Below, one piece after another: positions 22,617-58,190 of a stretch of 64,000 nucleotides of DNA (the stretch's first letter is position 1; each line of letters starts with the position of its first letter). The notes beneath the pieces are model-generated. The model saw nothing but the letters and a program-made list of their open reading frames with translations. It was not told the origin of the DNA and did not search any database. The position numbers were made by a program, and so were the translations under genes. This DNA is from Myotis daubentonii (Eukaryota > Chordata > Mammalia > Chiroptera > Vespertilionidae), in assembly GCF_963259705.1 (NCBI RefSeq), contig NC_081844.1, positions 26,056,294 to 26,120,293 of the forward strand, read 5' to 3'.

Positions 22617-22830
22617 CAGCGGTTCTCAACCTGTGGGTCGCGACCCCTCCGGGGCTTGAACGACCTGTTCACAGGGGTCACCTAAGACCATCCTGCATAT
22701 CAGATATTTACATTATGATTCATAACAGTAGGAAAATTACAGTTATGAACTAGCAACGAAAATAATTTTATGGTTGGGCGTCACAAGATGAGGAACTGTA
22801 TTTAAAGGGCCAAAAGATTAAGAACCACTG
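22617..22830 (+). mobile_element. SPIN-like hAT transposon
   Basis: Ends CAGCGGTTCTCAACCTG and AAGAACCACTG, with an 8-bp duplication CCCTAAGG/TCCTAAGG (22609-22616, 22831-22838). The interior is of the type with CATATCAGATATTTACATTA and GAACTAGCAACGAAAATAAT. It lies about 560 bp upstream of the zinc-finger gene's first exon. Confidence 0.9.
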
Positions 22831-22983
22831 TCCTAAGGCATCCCTGGTACCTGAGCCTGTGCACCTTTTGGGCAAATACACACGTCAGACTCCAGGTGTC
22901 AACAAAGATGAAAATGGAGCCAGATTCCTTAGGTGCCTTTTAAGTGTGTGTGTTTGCAAGGAAGGACCACTGTTCCCTGGGGA

Positions 22984-23092
22984 CTCTCAGCGCTGCCTCT
23001 GTAAGCTGCATTTCCATGACTTATTTTATAACTGGAATTTTGTACCTTTTGACACCCTTCATCCATTTGACCCCACTGCACCCCCATAGCAG
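22984..23092. repeat. Old L1 3' UTR fragment upstream of exon 1
   Basis: TTTCCATGACTTATTTTATAACTGG... is nearly identical to 25223-25310, part of a longer old L1 3' UTR. It marks the distal limit of the gene's own promoter sequence. Confidence 0.7.
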
Positions 23093-23385
23093 CAAATGTC
23101 CCTGGACAGGAGATCTGGCTGCTTTGGGCTCAGGCCTGTGCACCTCAGGCGCTAGGGGGCGATGTCCAGCGAAGTGTCTGTCACGGGCGCTGGGCGCCAG
23201 GTGGGTAGGGTTACGGTTCCGGCACATGGGTGGGACTATTGGGGGGCAGGTGGGTGGGGCTACGCTCTGCTACTATGCGGAAGTTCACTCATATCCCATC
23301 TGCCTGTTCTTCCGCCATTCGTCCATCTGCGATCTGTAAGGTGGTGGGAGCTGCAGGCGGACTCGGGAGGCCCAGGAACCAGAAA

Positions 23386-46912
<23,527 letters not shown>

Positions 46913-46915
46913 AGC

Positions 46916-47780
46916 CTCAGGAACAGGCTTGGCCCGGAGTGTGGGGTTGCAGGAAGAGACTCCAGAGAGGCTCTGACATATTAGCTTCAGCCTTATTTTC
47001 CTAGTTCCCTGCCAGGGTTGGCTGCTGGGCACAGCCCTCGTGCATGCTGCATCTGCTCCAGGAACCGTGTGCTGCGCATGGCCTCACAGTCTAGGCTCCA
47101 TGCGTGGCCCGGACTCGCCCAGCTGCTGGGCTTCACTCTGTCCCGCTGGCGAATGCATGGCGAATCTCCCCTCCTTGTGGGTCTCCTGCCTTGGCTCTGA
47201 AGGGCTGTGGGACCTGGAGCAGCTGCAATAGGCAGACCATCCGCCAGACCTGTGGCTATCATCACCTGGAAACTGACTTTGGAGAACAATGGGATGTTTT
47301 GATTTTAGGCAGGCATGGTAGGAATGCAAGGATTGTTGAGTCTCCTTTCTTAGATGGATCCAAAGCAGATTACTAGAATACAGTGCCCTATTTTACAGTG
47401 TACGGAGTGATAGCATAATTGCAAGAAATCTTTTCTTAAGTATATTGTAACATTTTTAGGGAAAGCATGGTTGTACCTAGAATTAACTGAGTAACTCTGC
47501 TGGCACAAAATAAAACGAGTGACCTTTTAAAAATACACAGCTGAGTGACATTAAAGCACTAATTTGGATTAATAAATTAATAGAAATATTACTATGATCT
47601 TATCACTGAATGAAGTCCATCAGCCAAGACATGAAACACAGTTCCAGCCCTACAAGAGCTTAGATGGTAAATAGTTACCATCGTTTAATTAATCAAGTAA
47701 ATAATAACCAAACAATTCCTTATTAAGACTAAAAAGTTCTCTTTTTTCACCTGGAAGTAGATTTGAGACTCATTTAAAGA
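46916..47780. other. Unclassified sequence downstream of the zinc-finger gene
   Basis: GC-rich to about 47290, AT-rich beyond. Several short overlapping frames show no known domain. A possible polyadenylation signal AATAAA occurs near 47507, but its use is unproven. Confidence 0.4.
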
Positions 47781-47786
47781 CAATTT

Positions 47787-47998
47787 GGCCCTGGCAAGGT
47801 TGCTCAGTGGATAGTGCATTGGGCTCAGTAATGAAGCATCCCTGGTTCAATTCCAGTCAAGGGCACATGCCCAGATTGCTAGGTAAATGCCTGGTAGGGG
47901 GTGAACAGGACACAGCCATATTGATAATCTCTCATCATTGATGTTTCCTTCTCTCCCTCTGCCTTACTCTCTGAAATCAATAAAAATAATAGTTTTAA
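47787..47998 (+). repeat. Old Ves SINE
   Basis: Diverged sense copy (GGCCCTGGCAAGGTTGCTCAG head, GGTTCAATTCC box B, AATCAATAAAAATAAT end). Confidence 0.8.
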
Positions 47999-48144
47999 AA
48001 ATATATATATTTTGTAGAGAATGAAATAAACTTTAAGGATAATTTGATTGATTCTAAATTTTTAAGGGACTCATGAATTGACAATGTATGGAAATAAAAT
48101 GAATAAATAAAATGCGAGACTTAGACAAATTCATGCAGCAAATG

Positions 48145-48274
<130 letters not shown>

Positions 48275-49419
48275 GATAAATGCTTTTGCGTTGATGCTTA
48301 GCTAACCCAGAGTTCTGGCATCTGTAGCTTTTAGCTTTACAATGAGTACAATTCCAGAAATCTGTCTCACCAACAATTACATAGGTAAATCACTGTCAAT
48401 ATGAGCAAGTTGCCTGCTTTGGTATTTTGTGGATATGAATCCTACCATTCAGTAAAAAGCTAAAAATGATCTGCCATGTCATAGGCCCAGACACTTCAGT
48501 GACTTCAAAAATGTGAAGGCTTTTTAGTTGAGGTTAATTGTTCGCTAGCAGAAAAGAACTCTGGCTAATTTAAGGAAGGCAGGCGTTTCTCTGAAATGGG
48601 GCAGATAAACACAGGCCTCTGAAAGGACCCAACAGGGTCAGCTCAAGTCCTGTCAGGGTCTGCCCTGGAATGGATCTGCGTTAACCAGGGTCTCCCTTGG
48701 CTTTCCCTTGGCTTTACTGCTCACAGAGTTGAATTGCCCGGATCCCTTTAGTTTCATGACCATCCCCAGGCCAGAGGAGGGGGAAGAGTATTGAAAGATG
48801 TTCCCATTGTGGTGTAATGCAGAGTTAAATGGTTGTTCCCATCAAAAATAGAGTTATTGTCACAAAAGAAGAGAGAAGAGATACGGTGTGGGCAAAAACA
48901 AGAGAGGTGTTCTACAGGTTGGAATGTAGTTATTAATGGTGAAAATGAAGAAATATTGGTATAAGGAGGCATCTTCCTCCTTTCACTTGGAGATGTGAAT
49001 TAGAGAATGATGGGTGCTATTTGTATGGATTTATTATATTTCCTGTGCGATCCATTGGACAGTGTCTTTGATATAGACATGTATTTATTGAACATCAAGT
49101 GAGAGACAGCAAAAAGACACTATTGTAGGCCCAACCCCTTCAATGTAGTCTTGCAAAATTATACAAGGCAGCATGAGAAATATTACAACTAAATATTAAG
49201 GGTAGTATGTTTCATAGGAGTTTTCAAGTAGAAAGAAGACACTTGTCCAGACAAGTTTTACAGAGAATAACTTGTTTGGCTGGGTTCTTGAAAGATGAGT
49301 TGGATTCTGAAAAGATAAAAGAGTGTATTTGTGGGGCACTCTTTCGAAAGCTTATTTAGGCTAGAGGAGGAGCATGAAAGCGAAGTCATGGAAGATAAAT
49401 AAACAGCCATTCCACTTCC
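48275..49419. other. Unclassified intergenic sequence
   Basis: No repeat ends, fingers or conserved frame were recognised. It may be unique intergenic DNA. Confidence 0.4.
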
Positions 49420-50118
49420 CTCAGCGCAGTGCACTCTACTACCTTACTTAGTAGGTCTTTGAATGTGGAATTGTACTTTGGAAATGCAGTTGTATTAGCT
49501 CCAAGTTTCTTTTCAGTAGTTTTTTCATTGGTTAATCTTGAAAGATCTGCTTCTTGCTCATGTTCTAAAAACCGCCTGAGGTGCTCAAATTCAGAGAATA
49601 ATTCCAGCCTTTGGTTTTCCCCTTCTAAGTTCTAAGAGTTTTTTGCTTTGAATGCTTAATTTCTGAACATCTGCCACCTGCTTCTTCAGGGGCTCAGTGT
49701 AACTGCTGAGCCTTTGCCTGTGATGACAGGCAGCCCCCTCCATGGGCCTCTCCTGGTGTCCGGGACCAGATTGCACAGGTGACACAGCAGCTCTACGTCC
49801 TCCTCTCAGAATAGGGTCAGGACCATGTGCCTGTGCAACAAGCATCTCTTTCTGCCTCCTTTTGCCCCTGGTGGTCTGGAGGAGCTTGGTGATGTCCACC
49901 ATCCTTCCCAGCTGGGTGTTGCTCCTCACATGCCTCTCTTCGCATGGGTGACGGCACACAGGGCAAGGGAACCTGTCCTGTAGATCAGCCCAGGGCAGCT
50001 GGATGCAGGAGTGACGGACATTGTGCTCACCTTCCATAGTGACAGGCTTTTTCAGGTCATCCAGACAGATGGGATAGTTGATTACTGCGGGGAGTCCTGC
50101 CAGAGCTGCTTCAACCAC
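49420..50118 (-). pseudogene. TRIM60/61/75-like retrocopy, broken
   Basis: Starts MVEAALAGLPAVINYPICLDD at 50118 and continues through a RING-like part with FPCPVCRHPCEERHVRSN, then GRMVDITKLLQTT, as in TRIM60/61/75 ubiquitin ligases. Several RING metal ligands are gone (NYPIC for CPIC, MEGEHNVRHSC in the Cys/His core). The B-box region is frameshifted, with a TGA at one Cys codon (about 49806), returning to frame at HHRQRLSSYTEPLKKQVADV, the coiled coil. The coiled coil shifts frame again near 49620 and ends about 49420. No SPRY domain and no introns are seen. Confidence 0.8.
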
Positions 50119-50119
50119 C

Positions 50120-50682
50120 AGTGGACCCCGAAAGAAGGCATGGACTGAGGTGGGTTTCTTCGGGAAGCTGGGCTCTGCAGTGAAAAGTGGATGCCCCAGA
50201 AATCTCAGTCCTCACTTAGATGGTGGCCTATGAGTCCTGCAAGTCCCCTGACCTTTTAATTCCAGCTGCCAAGAGAAACCCTTCCCCCAACCTGCAGCCA
50301 GTCAGAGCTCAGCTGGACAGCTGCTCCTCCAGATTTGGGAGCTGAAAGAAAATGAAGCCAGCTAAGCAGCTTTTTGGTCAGAGGAACAGTCGTTACCTGA
50401 AATCATTAGTTGTTGTGTGTGAGAAAGTATTTCTTCCTTCAATCCCTGAGTTTATTTCAAGTGGTTCCAGTCAAACAGATTTCTCTCTCCTAAACCCAAT
50501 CTTTCATTCTCATGTTTTTATTATTAAGCCCATCTACTTCCACTCACTGAGCACCACCATCCATGAATCCCATCAACTTTCCATTCACCCACCTGGGGCT
50601 ATGGGAAGTGCACAGGCTCTGGGACAGAGGGATGGACCACACCCAAATTACAACGCAGCCTTGGTCACCTATCCATATATTT
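50120..50682. other. Unclassified sequence upstream of the TRIM-like retrocopy
   Basis: Could include the 5' UTR of the retrocopy (50120-50340). The open frame at 50352-50858 runs into an LTR and has no known domain. Confidence 0.4.
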
Positions 50683-51418
50683 TGAAAGAATTTATTTTAT
50701 CTCCTTACGGGGTGCAGAGCATGGCACCTCAAAACGTTGAAACACAAAAGTTGGACTGGAAAGCATGGTGTCCTTCTGGGCAGGATGATTCCCAGGTCCT
50801 TGTCCAAGTGGAGTTGAAGGAAACCATGGACAACAGATGGTATAATAAAGGAAATTAATTGAGAAAGAAGCACAGACTCCCATGTGGGGAGAGTGAGAGA
50901 ATCCCACTATGTCCCTTTTTTCTATGGTTTATAAAGGCTGTATTTCTTTGGGCCTTGATATCCCCTCTGATTGGTCACTATCCCCTCTGATTTGTCACTA
51001 TAGCCACCCCAGAGCTCAAACCACAGGTGAGGTACCTGAGGTTCTCTGCTTTTCCCTTATTGTTTTCCTAGTTCCTTTTGAGCTTTCCTCTTCCCTCTCT
51101 GAAGAAGGGGCTTCATTCCCTTTATTTTTAAATGTATTTCTTCTGCAGCTCTCAGCTCCCTTATTCTATGGAAATGTGTACCTTCTGGCAGCTCCCTTAT
51201 TCTGTGAATGTATGGTCTTTGCAGCCGTGTGCTTTCCCTATGGACCCCTTCATTTTTTAAAATTTCCTAAACCTGCCTATTTTGCCCCCAAAGCTCCTTT
51301 CACCATTTTGGATGTGGCTTATTTTGAGTTGAAGGCAATCAGAACCCAATAGACTCAGGAAAAGCCCTTAGTTCTTCCTGCACTGCCCCCCAAACCTAAG
51401 AAAGTATAACATTCCCCA
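50683..51418 (-). mobile_element. Solo LTR-like element, antisense
   Basis: In reverse orientation it runs from TGGGGAATGTTATACTTTC to AATAAATTCTTTCA. It contains a duplicated GACCAATCAGAGGGGATA-type CCAAT unit (51000-50965), a TATA-like TTTATAAACC 40-50 bp on, and AATAAA near the 3' end: the order of U3, R and U5. No clear target duplication, so the ends are approximate. Confidence 0.6.
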
Positions 51419-51500
51419 TTTGTGAGATAATCAGCAATTATAAAGGAAATTTACACTAGAAAAGGGGCCTTTGTATCTGGAAGAGTACTATTGTCAGAGA

Positions 51501-51939
51501 CTAGAGACCCAATTCACAAATTTGTGCACCAGTGGGTCCCTTGGGGTGTTCTGTGGGGATCAACCCCCAAGCTCGAAGACCCAGCATGCGCCCGCAGCCT
51601 CTCCTGGCTCCCTCAGCACCTGGGAGCCGGGTACCAGCCTCAACCCCCGTGGCCACCGCTGGTCTCCATCTACGAGGCGATCAGGCACCTGCTCACACAT
51701 GCTTTGGCATGGCGCTGCCCGCTCACCTACTCCTCCATGCCGCCTTGGTCCTGCTCTCTTCAGGGCCCATCGGGGCAGGAAGTGCCTCCACTGCCACCCA
51801 CTGCCAGTGCCGCCTCACTGATGCCTACCATGTTCCGTGCAGCCTCCTTGTGGTCAGTGCACGTCATAGCGAATGGTCAGACTCCCGGTCAGACTCCTTC
51901 AGAGGGAAAATTTGCATATTTAGCTCTTTTTATATAGGA
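51501..51939 (-). mobile_element. HeliBat-like Helitron, antisense
   Basis: CTAGAGACCCAATTCACAAA at the left is the reversed 3' end, and TTTATATAGGA at the right the reversed 5' end. The inner part has CTTGTGGTCAGTGCACGTCA. Its 5' end touches the 3' end of the next Helitron with no base between. Confidence 0.85.
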
Positions 51940-52512
51940 CTAGAGGCCAGGTACACGAAATTTGTGCATGGGAGGGGGTCTCAGCCCAGCCTGAACCCTC
52001 TCCAATGCAGAACTTCTCAGGGTATGTATGACTGCCGGTTTAGGCCCAATCAGGAAACGGGCCTAAACCGGCAGTCAAACATTCCTCTCACAATCCAGGA
52101 CCACTGGCTCCTAACTACTCACCTGCCTGCCTGCCTGATAGCCCCTAACTACCCCCCCTCCCCCCGCCAGCCTGATCATCCCTAACCACCTCTGCCTGCC
52201 AGCCTCATTGCTGCCAACTGCCCCCCCTCCCACCAGCCTTGTCATCCTCAACTGCCCCCCTGCTGTCCTGGTTGCTGTCAACTGCTCCCCTGCTGGCCTG
52301 GTCACCCCACACAGCCTGCTGTTCAGTTGTTTGGTCATCCCTCACTAACACCCCTGCTGGCCTGGTCACCTCACATGGCCTGCTGTTTGGGCATTTGGTC
52401 GTCCCTCAGTAAACCCCCTGTTGGCCTGGTCTCCCCAGGCAACCTGCTGTTCTGGTTGTTATGTGTGAGGGCGTCCCAGACAATTTGCGTATTCCTCTAT
52501 TATTAGTATAGA
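51940..52512 (-). mobile_element. HeliBat-like Helitron, antisense, abutting
   Basis: Left border CTAGAGGCCAGGTACACGAA, right border TATTATTAGTATAGA. The body has units of about 35-60 bp with CTGGTCACCCC and AACTGCCCCCC (52120-52450), as in the Helitrons at 2747 and 7911. 52513-52753 is unassigned. Confidence 0.85.
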
Positions 52513-52753
52513 TAACTTTTTCACCTAAGAGACTTGCCTATTAACTGGACCACCTTTGCTTAACAAACATTGCTTCCTCTCACCTTCAAGTGAATTGCCT
52601 CCCATAACCCCAGAAGCTCGAGACCCCTACCTTGCTCACCTCCAGATGGCATAGAAGTCTCACTTCTCTGACTGCCAGTTAAGTCTCAAATCTTTGTGAA
52701 ATTTCTGCATGTAAAAAATCCTAATGAAAATTTTTTTGTTTCTTGATGACCCG

Positions 52754-53647
52754 TGTTAGGCAGTTAGGCATGAGGGGTGCAAGGAAGCAGGGCCAGTACT
52801 GAAGGTCACCAGGGTAGAAAAGCCCGAGGTGCCAAGCAAGGAACAATCCATTGTAGGGTGGGACCCTTCCCCCCAGGTGACTTCCTCACCCTGCATATCC
52901 ACACAGTTTGGGCCCCTTGACCTTTCCTCCCTGTAGACAACCTCTATTCCTCAGTATTATTTCAGGTGCAGGCTCAGGTAAGCAATAAAATCAGCTTGAG
53001 GACCAGCTGCATTGAATAATGAGTCCTTGCCCTAGTGCCTGCCAATCAATCAGTGGCGACTTCAACCCTGAAAGGACACACCTGGAAAACCGCAGAATAT
53101 TCAATTGAGCTCTTCCCCAGGGACTTCCCCTAACCAGTTTGGCTCAGTGGATAGAGTGTCAGTCTGTGGACTGAAGGGTGCTGGGTGTGATTCTGGTCAA
53201 GGGCACATACCTGGGTTGCGGGCTCAACTCCCAATAGGGGGTATGCAGAAAGCAACTGATCGATGATTCTCTCATCATTGGTGTTTCTATCCCTTCCTCT
53301 CTGAAATCAGTAAAAATATATGTATTTTTTAAATCTCTACCGTTAAAACTCTGAGGTCTGAGAAACCTGAGAGCATCCCCATCAATTTCCTTCATCTTTC
53401 CTTGCCTAGCCCCCTCCGGCACCAGGACCGGTACCATTCGCTTCCTCATTCCCAAGCTCCCAGGGACCTTCCTTTATCTCTATAATTTGTTTCCTCAGCC
53501 CATCTGTTCTAGGAATTACTTCTATCTGTGATTTACCAAATAAATGTTCTCTTACAGTCTGGGTGTTGGCTCCTAATTCTTTCCCAGCCAGAACCCAAGT
53601 ACCCAGGTTGCTGAACCCAGGTTTTGTCTGACCATACCAGTCAGACA
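52754..53647 (+). mobile_element. ERV LTR, sense, split by a SINE
   Basis: From TGTTAGGCAGTTAGGCATGA to CCAGTCAGACA, with AATAAATGTTCTC at about 53541. About 690 bp without the SINE. The antisense relatives at 7540, 21767 and 63705 share it block by block. Confidence 0.65.
53126..53331 (+). repeat. Ves SINE inside LTR
   Basis: Sense copy (CCCCTAACCAGTTTGGCTCAG head) absent from the matching place in the LTR at 21767-22425 (near 22130). Confidence 0.85.
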
Positions 53648-54000
53648 TCTGTTGTTGTTCCCATTTCCTGCAACAAATGTTTCTTATGTCCATTCAATTC
53701 TTAGACCAGCCTAGAATGGTATACGGGAAATTTGTTCCTCCCATACAATCCCAAACTCTTAGAGTCAGGTATATAAGAATAATAATATCACTATAATTTT
53801 TTGTTTTATGAGGCTATAGGAGTTTAAGAAAGCCCTGGTCTTGAGACAGTATTTATAATGGCTCCAAATTCACATTTACAAAATTCAGTTTGCTTTTTCA
53901 ACCTTACTCCTCTACAGTATATTGTATAAGGAAATACAATTGTCCCTCTACCCTCCTAGATTCTGAGCTGAGAAATTCCTGTAATAAAAAGACATACTAA

Positions 54001-54207
54001 GCTCTAGCCAGTCTTGCTGAATGGATAGAGCATCAGCCTGGGGACTGAAGGGTCCCAGGTTAGATTCTGGTCAAGGGCACATGCCCGGTTGCGGGGATGA
54101 TCCCCATTAGGGGCATTACAGGAGGCAGCTGACCAATGATTCCCTCATCATTGATGTTTTTATCTCTCCCTTCTCTGAAATCAATAAAAACATGTAAATA
54201 AAAAACT
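54001..54207 (+). repeat. Ves SINE
   Basis: Sense copy with CTCTAGCCAGTCTTGCTGAA head and an AATCAATAAAAACATG tail. 53648-54000 and 54208-54536 are AT-rich and unassigned. Confidence 0.85.
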
Positions 54208-54536
54208 ATTCGAGTGCTAGAAACCAAAATCTTGGATAATATTTGGAAATTATTTGAGAGCATTGGTAAAGAGGTAAAAGACAAATGGCTTCTACTTGAC
54301 AGGGGAGGAGACAAAGAAATAGATTCCTTCTCTTGGTCTAGGAAAATTTTTTTAATTTTGGAAGGTGATGTCACAGAAAAAATAATCAGGTTTCTGTGTT
54401 TCATTATAGAGTCATTGTATCTAGTTTCTCTACCATATTAGATGAAGGAAATGATCCTCACTTGAGGTCGTAATAGCTATCATGTAATTTGTTCTTTCCA
54501 AGTTCCAGGCACTGTTTTTAAAAAGTTGGCGTATAC

Positions 54537-54738
54537 AGCCCAGTCAATGTGGCTCAGTGGTTGAATGTCGACCTACATACCAGGAGGTCATGGTTAGAGT
54601 CCTCAGCGCATATGCTCTGCTTGGGGTCTCGATCCCCAGGAGGCATCCAATCACTCATTCTCTCTTATCATTGATGTTTCTATATCTCTTTCCCTGTCTC
54701 TTCTTATTTGAAATTTACAAAAATATATTTAAAAGATA
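54537..54738 (+). repeat. Old Ves SINE
   Basis: Diverged sense copy (CAGCCCAGTCAATGTGGCTCA). Confidence 0.75.
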
Positions 54739-54746
54739 TAAGACAG

Positions 54747-54968
54747 TCCTAGCCGGTTTGGCTCAAGGATTAGAGTGTCGGCCTACAGACCAGAGGGTCC
54801 TGGATTAGAATCCAGTCAAGGGCAGGTACCTTGGTTGCAGGCTCTTCCCTGGCTGGGCCATGGTCAGGGCTCGTGAGGAGGCAACCAATTGGTATCTTTC
54901 TCTCACATCTATATTCTCTTTCCCTCTCTCTTCTTTTCTCTAAGAAATCAATGGAAAAATAAGAAAAA
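54747..54968 (+). repeat. Ves SINE, long variant
   Basis: Sense copy GTCCTAGCCGGTTTGGCTCA with the CCCTGGCTGGGCCATGGTCA block seen in the longer antisense copies at 26241 and 26701. Confidence 0.85.
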
Positions 54969-55636
54969 GGTTATTTTGGTATTTCTTCATGTTGTCTTAT
55001 TGGCCTCCCACGGCAAGCATTGAATGAATGTGTCTCACCCATATATATATATTCTACCTTAATGGAAAAGTGCCTTTTCAGTGACCAGGAGAAGCTTACT
55101 CCATTTTCTTGTCAATAAATGTTTTTGTAATATTTCAATTGCAGTTGACATTCAGTATTACTTTAGTCAATAAATATTTGCCATCTATTTGTAAGTACGC
55201 AAAGTGCACTGTAGAGTCCCAGGTGAGCTATTTTCACCTATGTCCTTTGCTTGTTGTCATTCCTTTTGGCTGGGCTTGGACTATGAAGTTTGCATTAAGA
55301 GGAGAATACCTGTGATAGGACAATAAGATCTAGAGTCAGAGATGACCCTTCCTGACTCCGTTAGGTCAACGCGAGGAATGTTGTGAGCTACATTTTGCAC
55401 AATCTGGTGCCTTTATGGTTCCGTGTTAGAATCAGCAAGGCCTCACTTCCATGAAACTTGAATGCAGAGGTGAGATAGGATTAGACTGGTTCTGAATCCA
55501 CTTGTATAAAGGAGATGGCCAGAAGCATAGAGCATTTGTGTACACTGGCTTTGAGTTTCTTTTCTCAATCTTTGCCCTGCCAGCCAAGAATACCCTCAAA
55601 ACCACCAGCGACTGCTTCACTTCCCTTGATGTCAGG
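54969..55636. other. Unclassified sequence before the right duplicate
   Basis: Non-coding. It has no counterpart inside the window because the left duplicate is cut by the window start. Confidence 0.4.
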
Positions 55637-56900
55637 TGTAAGCTTTACAGATTTTCATAATTCAACATTAAAGAGCCAGCATAGGTTGGCTTTTCCTGCA
55701 AGCCCATAGGTGTCCACCAGGCAACAAACATAGACTATCATGGTTGAGGCTGTTTACTGAAAGGTACGCTCTCTTCTCTAGATTGCATTTGCATTAGATC
55801 TAATTTGACTAGAAATCAACTTGTCCTGTTGGTTCTACTACTGACTCTGATTCAGATGCCACTGTGACAGCTGCAGTGGTGCAGTGCCACGGAGCCCGTG
55901 ACAGTTTGTTCTTGTACCACCCTCTGCAGTGAGGGCTCTGAGCCAGTCCTCCCATGTGAGAATCGGCACTTTCCCCATTGCAGGCGGACTCTGGATGTTT
56001 GGTGTCACTCAGAGCTGAGCCTAATCTCTCAATGCTTTCATTTATCTTGGGTTGTATGTGATTAAAATTATGTGCATTTTTTCTCTCTAATCAATGTTTC
56101 TGTACTTTTTAACGAAACATGAACTGTTTTCCAATCACTCTTATGCTAATAGCTATTGCATTTTATTGTTTCCTGAGATATGTGTAAATGTCCCATTGTA
56201 ATTATGTATTTTCAGATCAACATGTAATCTTTTCCACTTAATCATACAATCTGAGTCACAATTATCATGTGTGTATAAACTCAGACATGTTTCCTCAGGG
56301 AAATTATATTGTTTATATTTGTTTGGAACAGACTGCTTTTTTATTCGTTCAAAATATTTAAAACTTCATGTTTTTCTTTGTTTGTTTTTTAGTTTTTTGC
56401 TGTATTTTGCCTTGTGATAGGTCATTTGTTTGCCATTCAGGGAAGCCAGACATTTTTCTGCATTGGATTCTGTGATATTCTTTAGAAACCTGTTCTCATC
56501 AGGAATACAGACATGAATGCCTTTTTGTGTGTGTCTTGATTCATTGTGGTCATGGAGTAGCTCTGTGTGATGATGGACATGTGTGACCTTTTCTTTTCAA
56601 CCATGTATGTCTAGGGCTGGCAAGGAGTGCAAGGCCTGCAACTCTTCTGGAACAGCTTTTGCCTTCCTTGTTATCTGAACACTGAAATATTTCCTAGAGG
56701 GTATTGGGTGCATTTCCAAAAAGTGATCTATATATAATTTCTAATCATTTACTCCTTGAAAAGTTATCTCCTCTATGAGTCACCTGAAGTTCATAAATTT
56801 AGGAATACTGTCCAACAATACAATCCAAGCAGGAAAACAAAGTTAGAATCTCTATTCCAAAGAAGCTGTTCTTAGTGATAGATTATGACTCTCTTTTACT
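55637..56900. other. Right copy of duplicated segment, start
   Basis: Begins TGTAAGCTTTACAG exactly as position 1 does and follows 1-1514 in order, with about 250 bp of net deletion. Confidence 0.8.
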
Positions 56901-57352
56901 TTTTATTTTTAAATATATTTTTATTGATTTCAGAAAGGAAGGGAGAGGTACCGAGAGTTAGAAACATCAATGATGAGAGAGAATCATTGATTGGCTGCCT
57001 CCTGCACACCCTCTACTGGCAGGGGTGGGCAAACTTTTTGACTCGAGGGCCACAGTGGGTCTTAAACTGGACCGGAGGGCCGGAACAAAAGCATGGATGG
57101 AGTGTTTATGTGAACTAATATAAATTCAAAGTAAACATCATTACATAAAAGGGTAAGGTCTTTTTTTTTTTTTTTAGTTTTATTCATTTCAAACGGGCCG
57201 GATTCGGCCCGCGGGCCGTAGTTTGCCCACGGCTGCTCTACTGGGGATCAAGCCCGCAACCCGGGCATTTGCCCTTAACAGGAATCTTACCCTGAACACT
57301 TTAATCGGCAGGCCCATGCTCTATCTACTGATCCAAACCAGCAAGAGCTTTC
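56901..57352 (-). repeat. Ves SINE, antisense, split by a MITE
   Basis: Counterpart of 1515-1733. Here the SPIN is missing and a hAT MITE (57020-57235) is inserted in its middle. The flank TTCTTTTACTTTTT is repeated on both sides. Confidence 0.85.
57020..57235. mobile_element. hAT MITE (CAGGGGTGGGCAAAC family)
   Basis: Inverted ends CAGGGGTGGGCAAACT / AGTTTGCCCACGGCTG, with CTCTACTG repeated on both sides (one extra G on the left). About 95% identical to 60015-60232. The left duplicate (1515-1733) has the uninterrupted site. Confidence 0.9.
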
Positions 57353-57362
57353 TTTTACTTTT

Positions 57363-57525
57363 TTTTTTTGTATATAATTAATTTGAGAGAGAGAGAGAGA
57401 CAGAGCAACATCAATCATTCTACTTACTTCTACATTCATTGGTTGATTTTTGTGTGACCTGGGATTTAACCTGCTCTCGGCACATTGAGATGATGCTCTA
57501 ACCATCCTTGCTTCCCAGCCAGGTT
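57363..57525 (-). repeat. Old SINE, antisense
   Basis: Counterpart of 1967-2109 in the left duplicate. Confidence 0.7.
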
Positions 57526-57576
57526 GAGAAACAACATGGTGATCCACTACATGACATTCTGGAAAAGGAAACGGTT

Positions 57577-57795
57577 TGGTCTGGCTGGTGTGGCTCAATG
57601 GTTGAGTGTTGACCTATGAACCAGGAGACCATGGTTCAATTTCCAGTCAGGACACACACCTGGGATGCAGACTTGACCCCCAGTATGGGGTATGTAGGAA
57701 GCAGCCAATCAGTGATTCTCATCATTGAGGTTTCTATTTCTCCATTTCCCTTCCTCTCTGAAATTAATTAAAAAAATATTTAAAGAAAAGAAAAA
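57577..57795 (+). repeat. Old Ves SINE
   Basis: Counterpart of 2160-2380. Confidence 0.75.
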
Positions 57796-57811
57796 AGGTA
57801 AAGGTTTAGAG

Positions 57812-58023
57812 CAGCGGTTCTCAACCTGTGGGTCACGACCCCTTTGGCAGTCGAACGACCCTTTCACAGGGGTCGCTTAAGACCATCCTGCATATCATAT
57901 ATTTACATTATAATTCATAACAGTAGCAACATTACAGTTATGAAGTAGCAACAAAAATAATTTTATGGCTGGGTCACAACATGAGGAACTGTATTTAAAG
58001 GGCCAGAAGGTTGAGAACCACTG
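57812..58023 (+). mobile_element. SPIN-like hAT transposon
   Basis: Ends CAGCGGTTCTCAACCTG and GGTTGAGAACCACTG; perfect 8-bp duplication GTTTAGAG (57804-57811, 58024-58031). The left duplicate near 2390 reads GGGTTTAGAAGAACC without an insertion. Confidence 0.92.
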
Positions 58024-58190
58024 GTTTAGAGGAAGCTGTAACAAATCCAGTATAAACGGCCACCACAATTGTGTTCCTTTTGGTCGATGGGGAGATCTCT
58101 GTCTCGGTGGTGATGTAATTGTATTACTGAAAACTCATAACTACTCCAGAAACTGTGCAAACATTAAAAACAATATAAAATAACAAAATT

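Noticed and set aside
51471..52185. Overlapping long frames (116, 148 and 217 codons)
   Set aside because: They run across two Helitrons and their GC-rich repeats in three frames; no domain.
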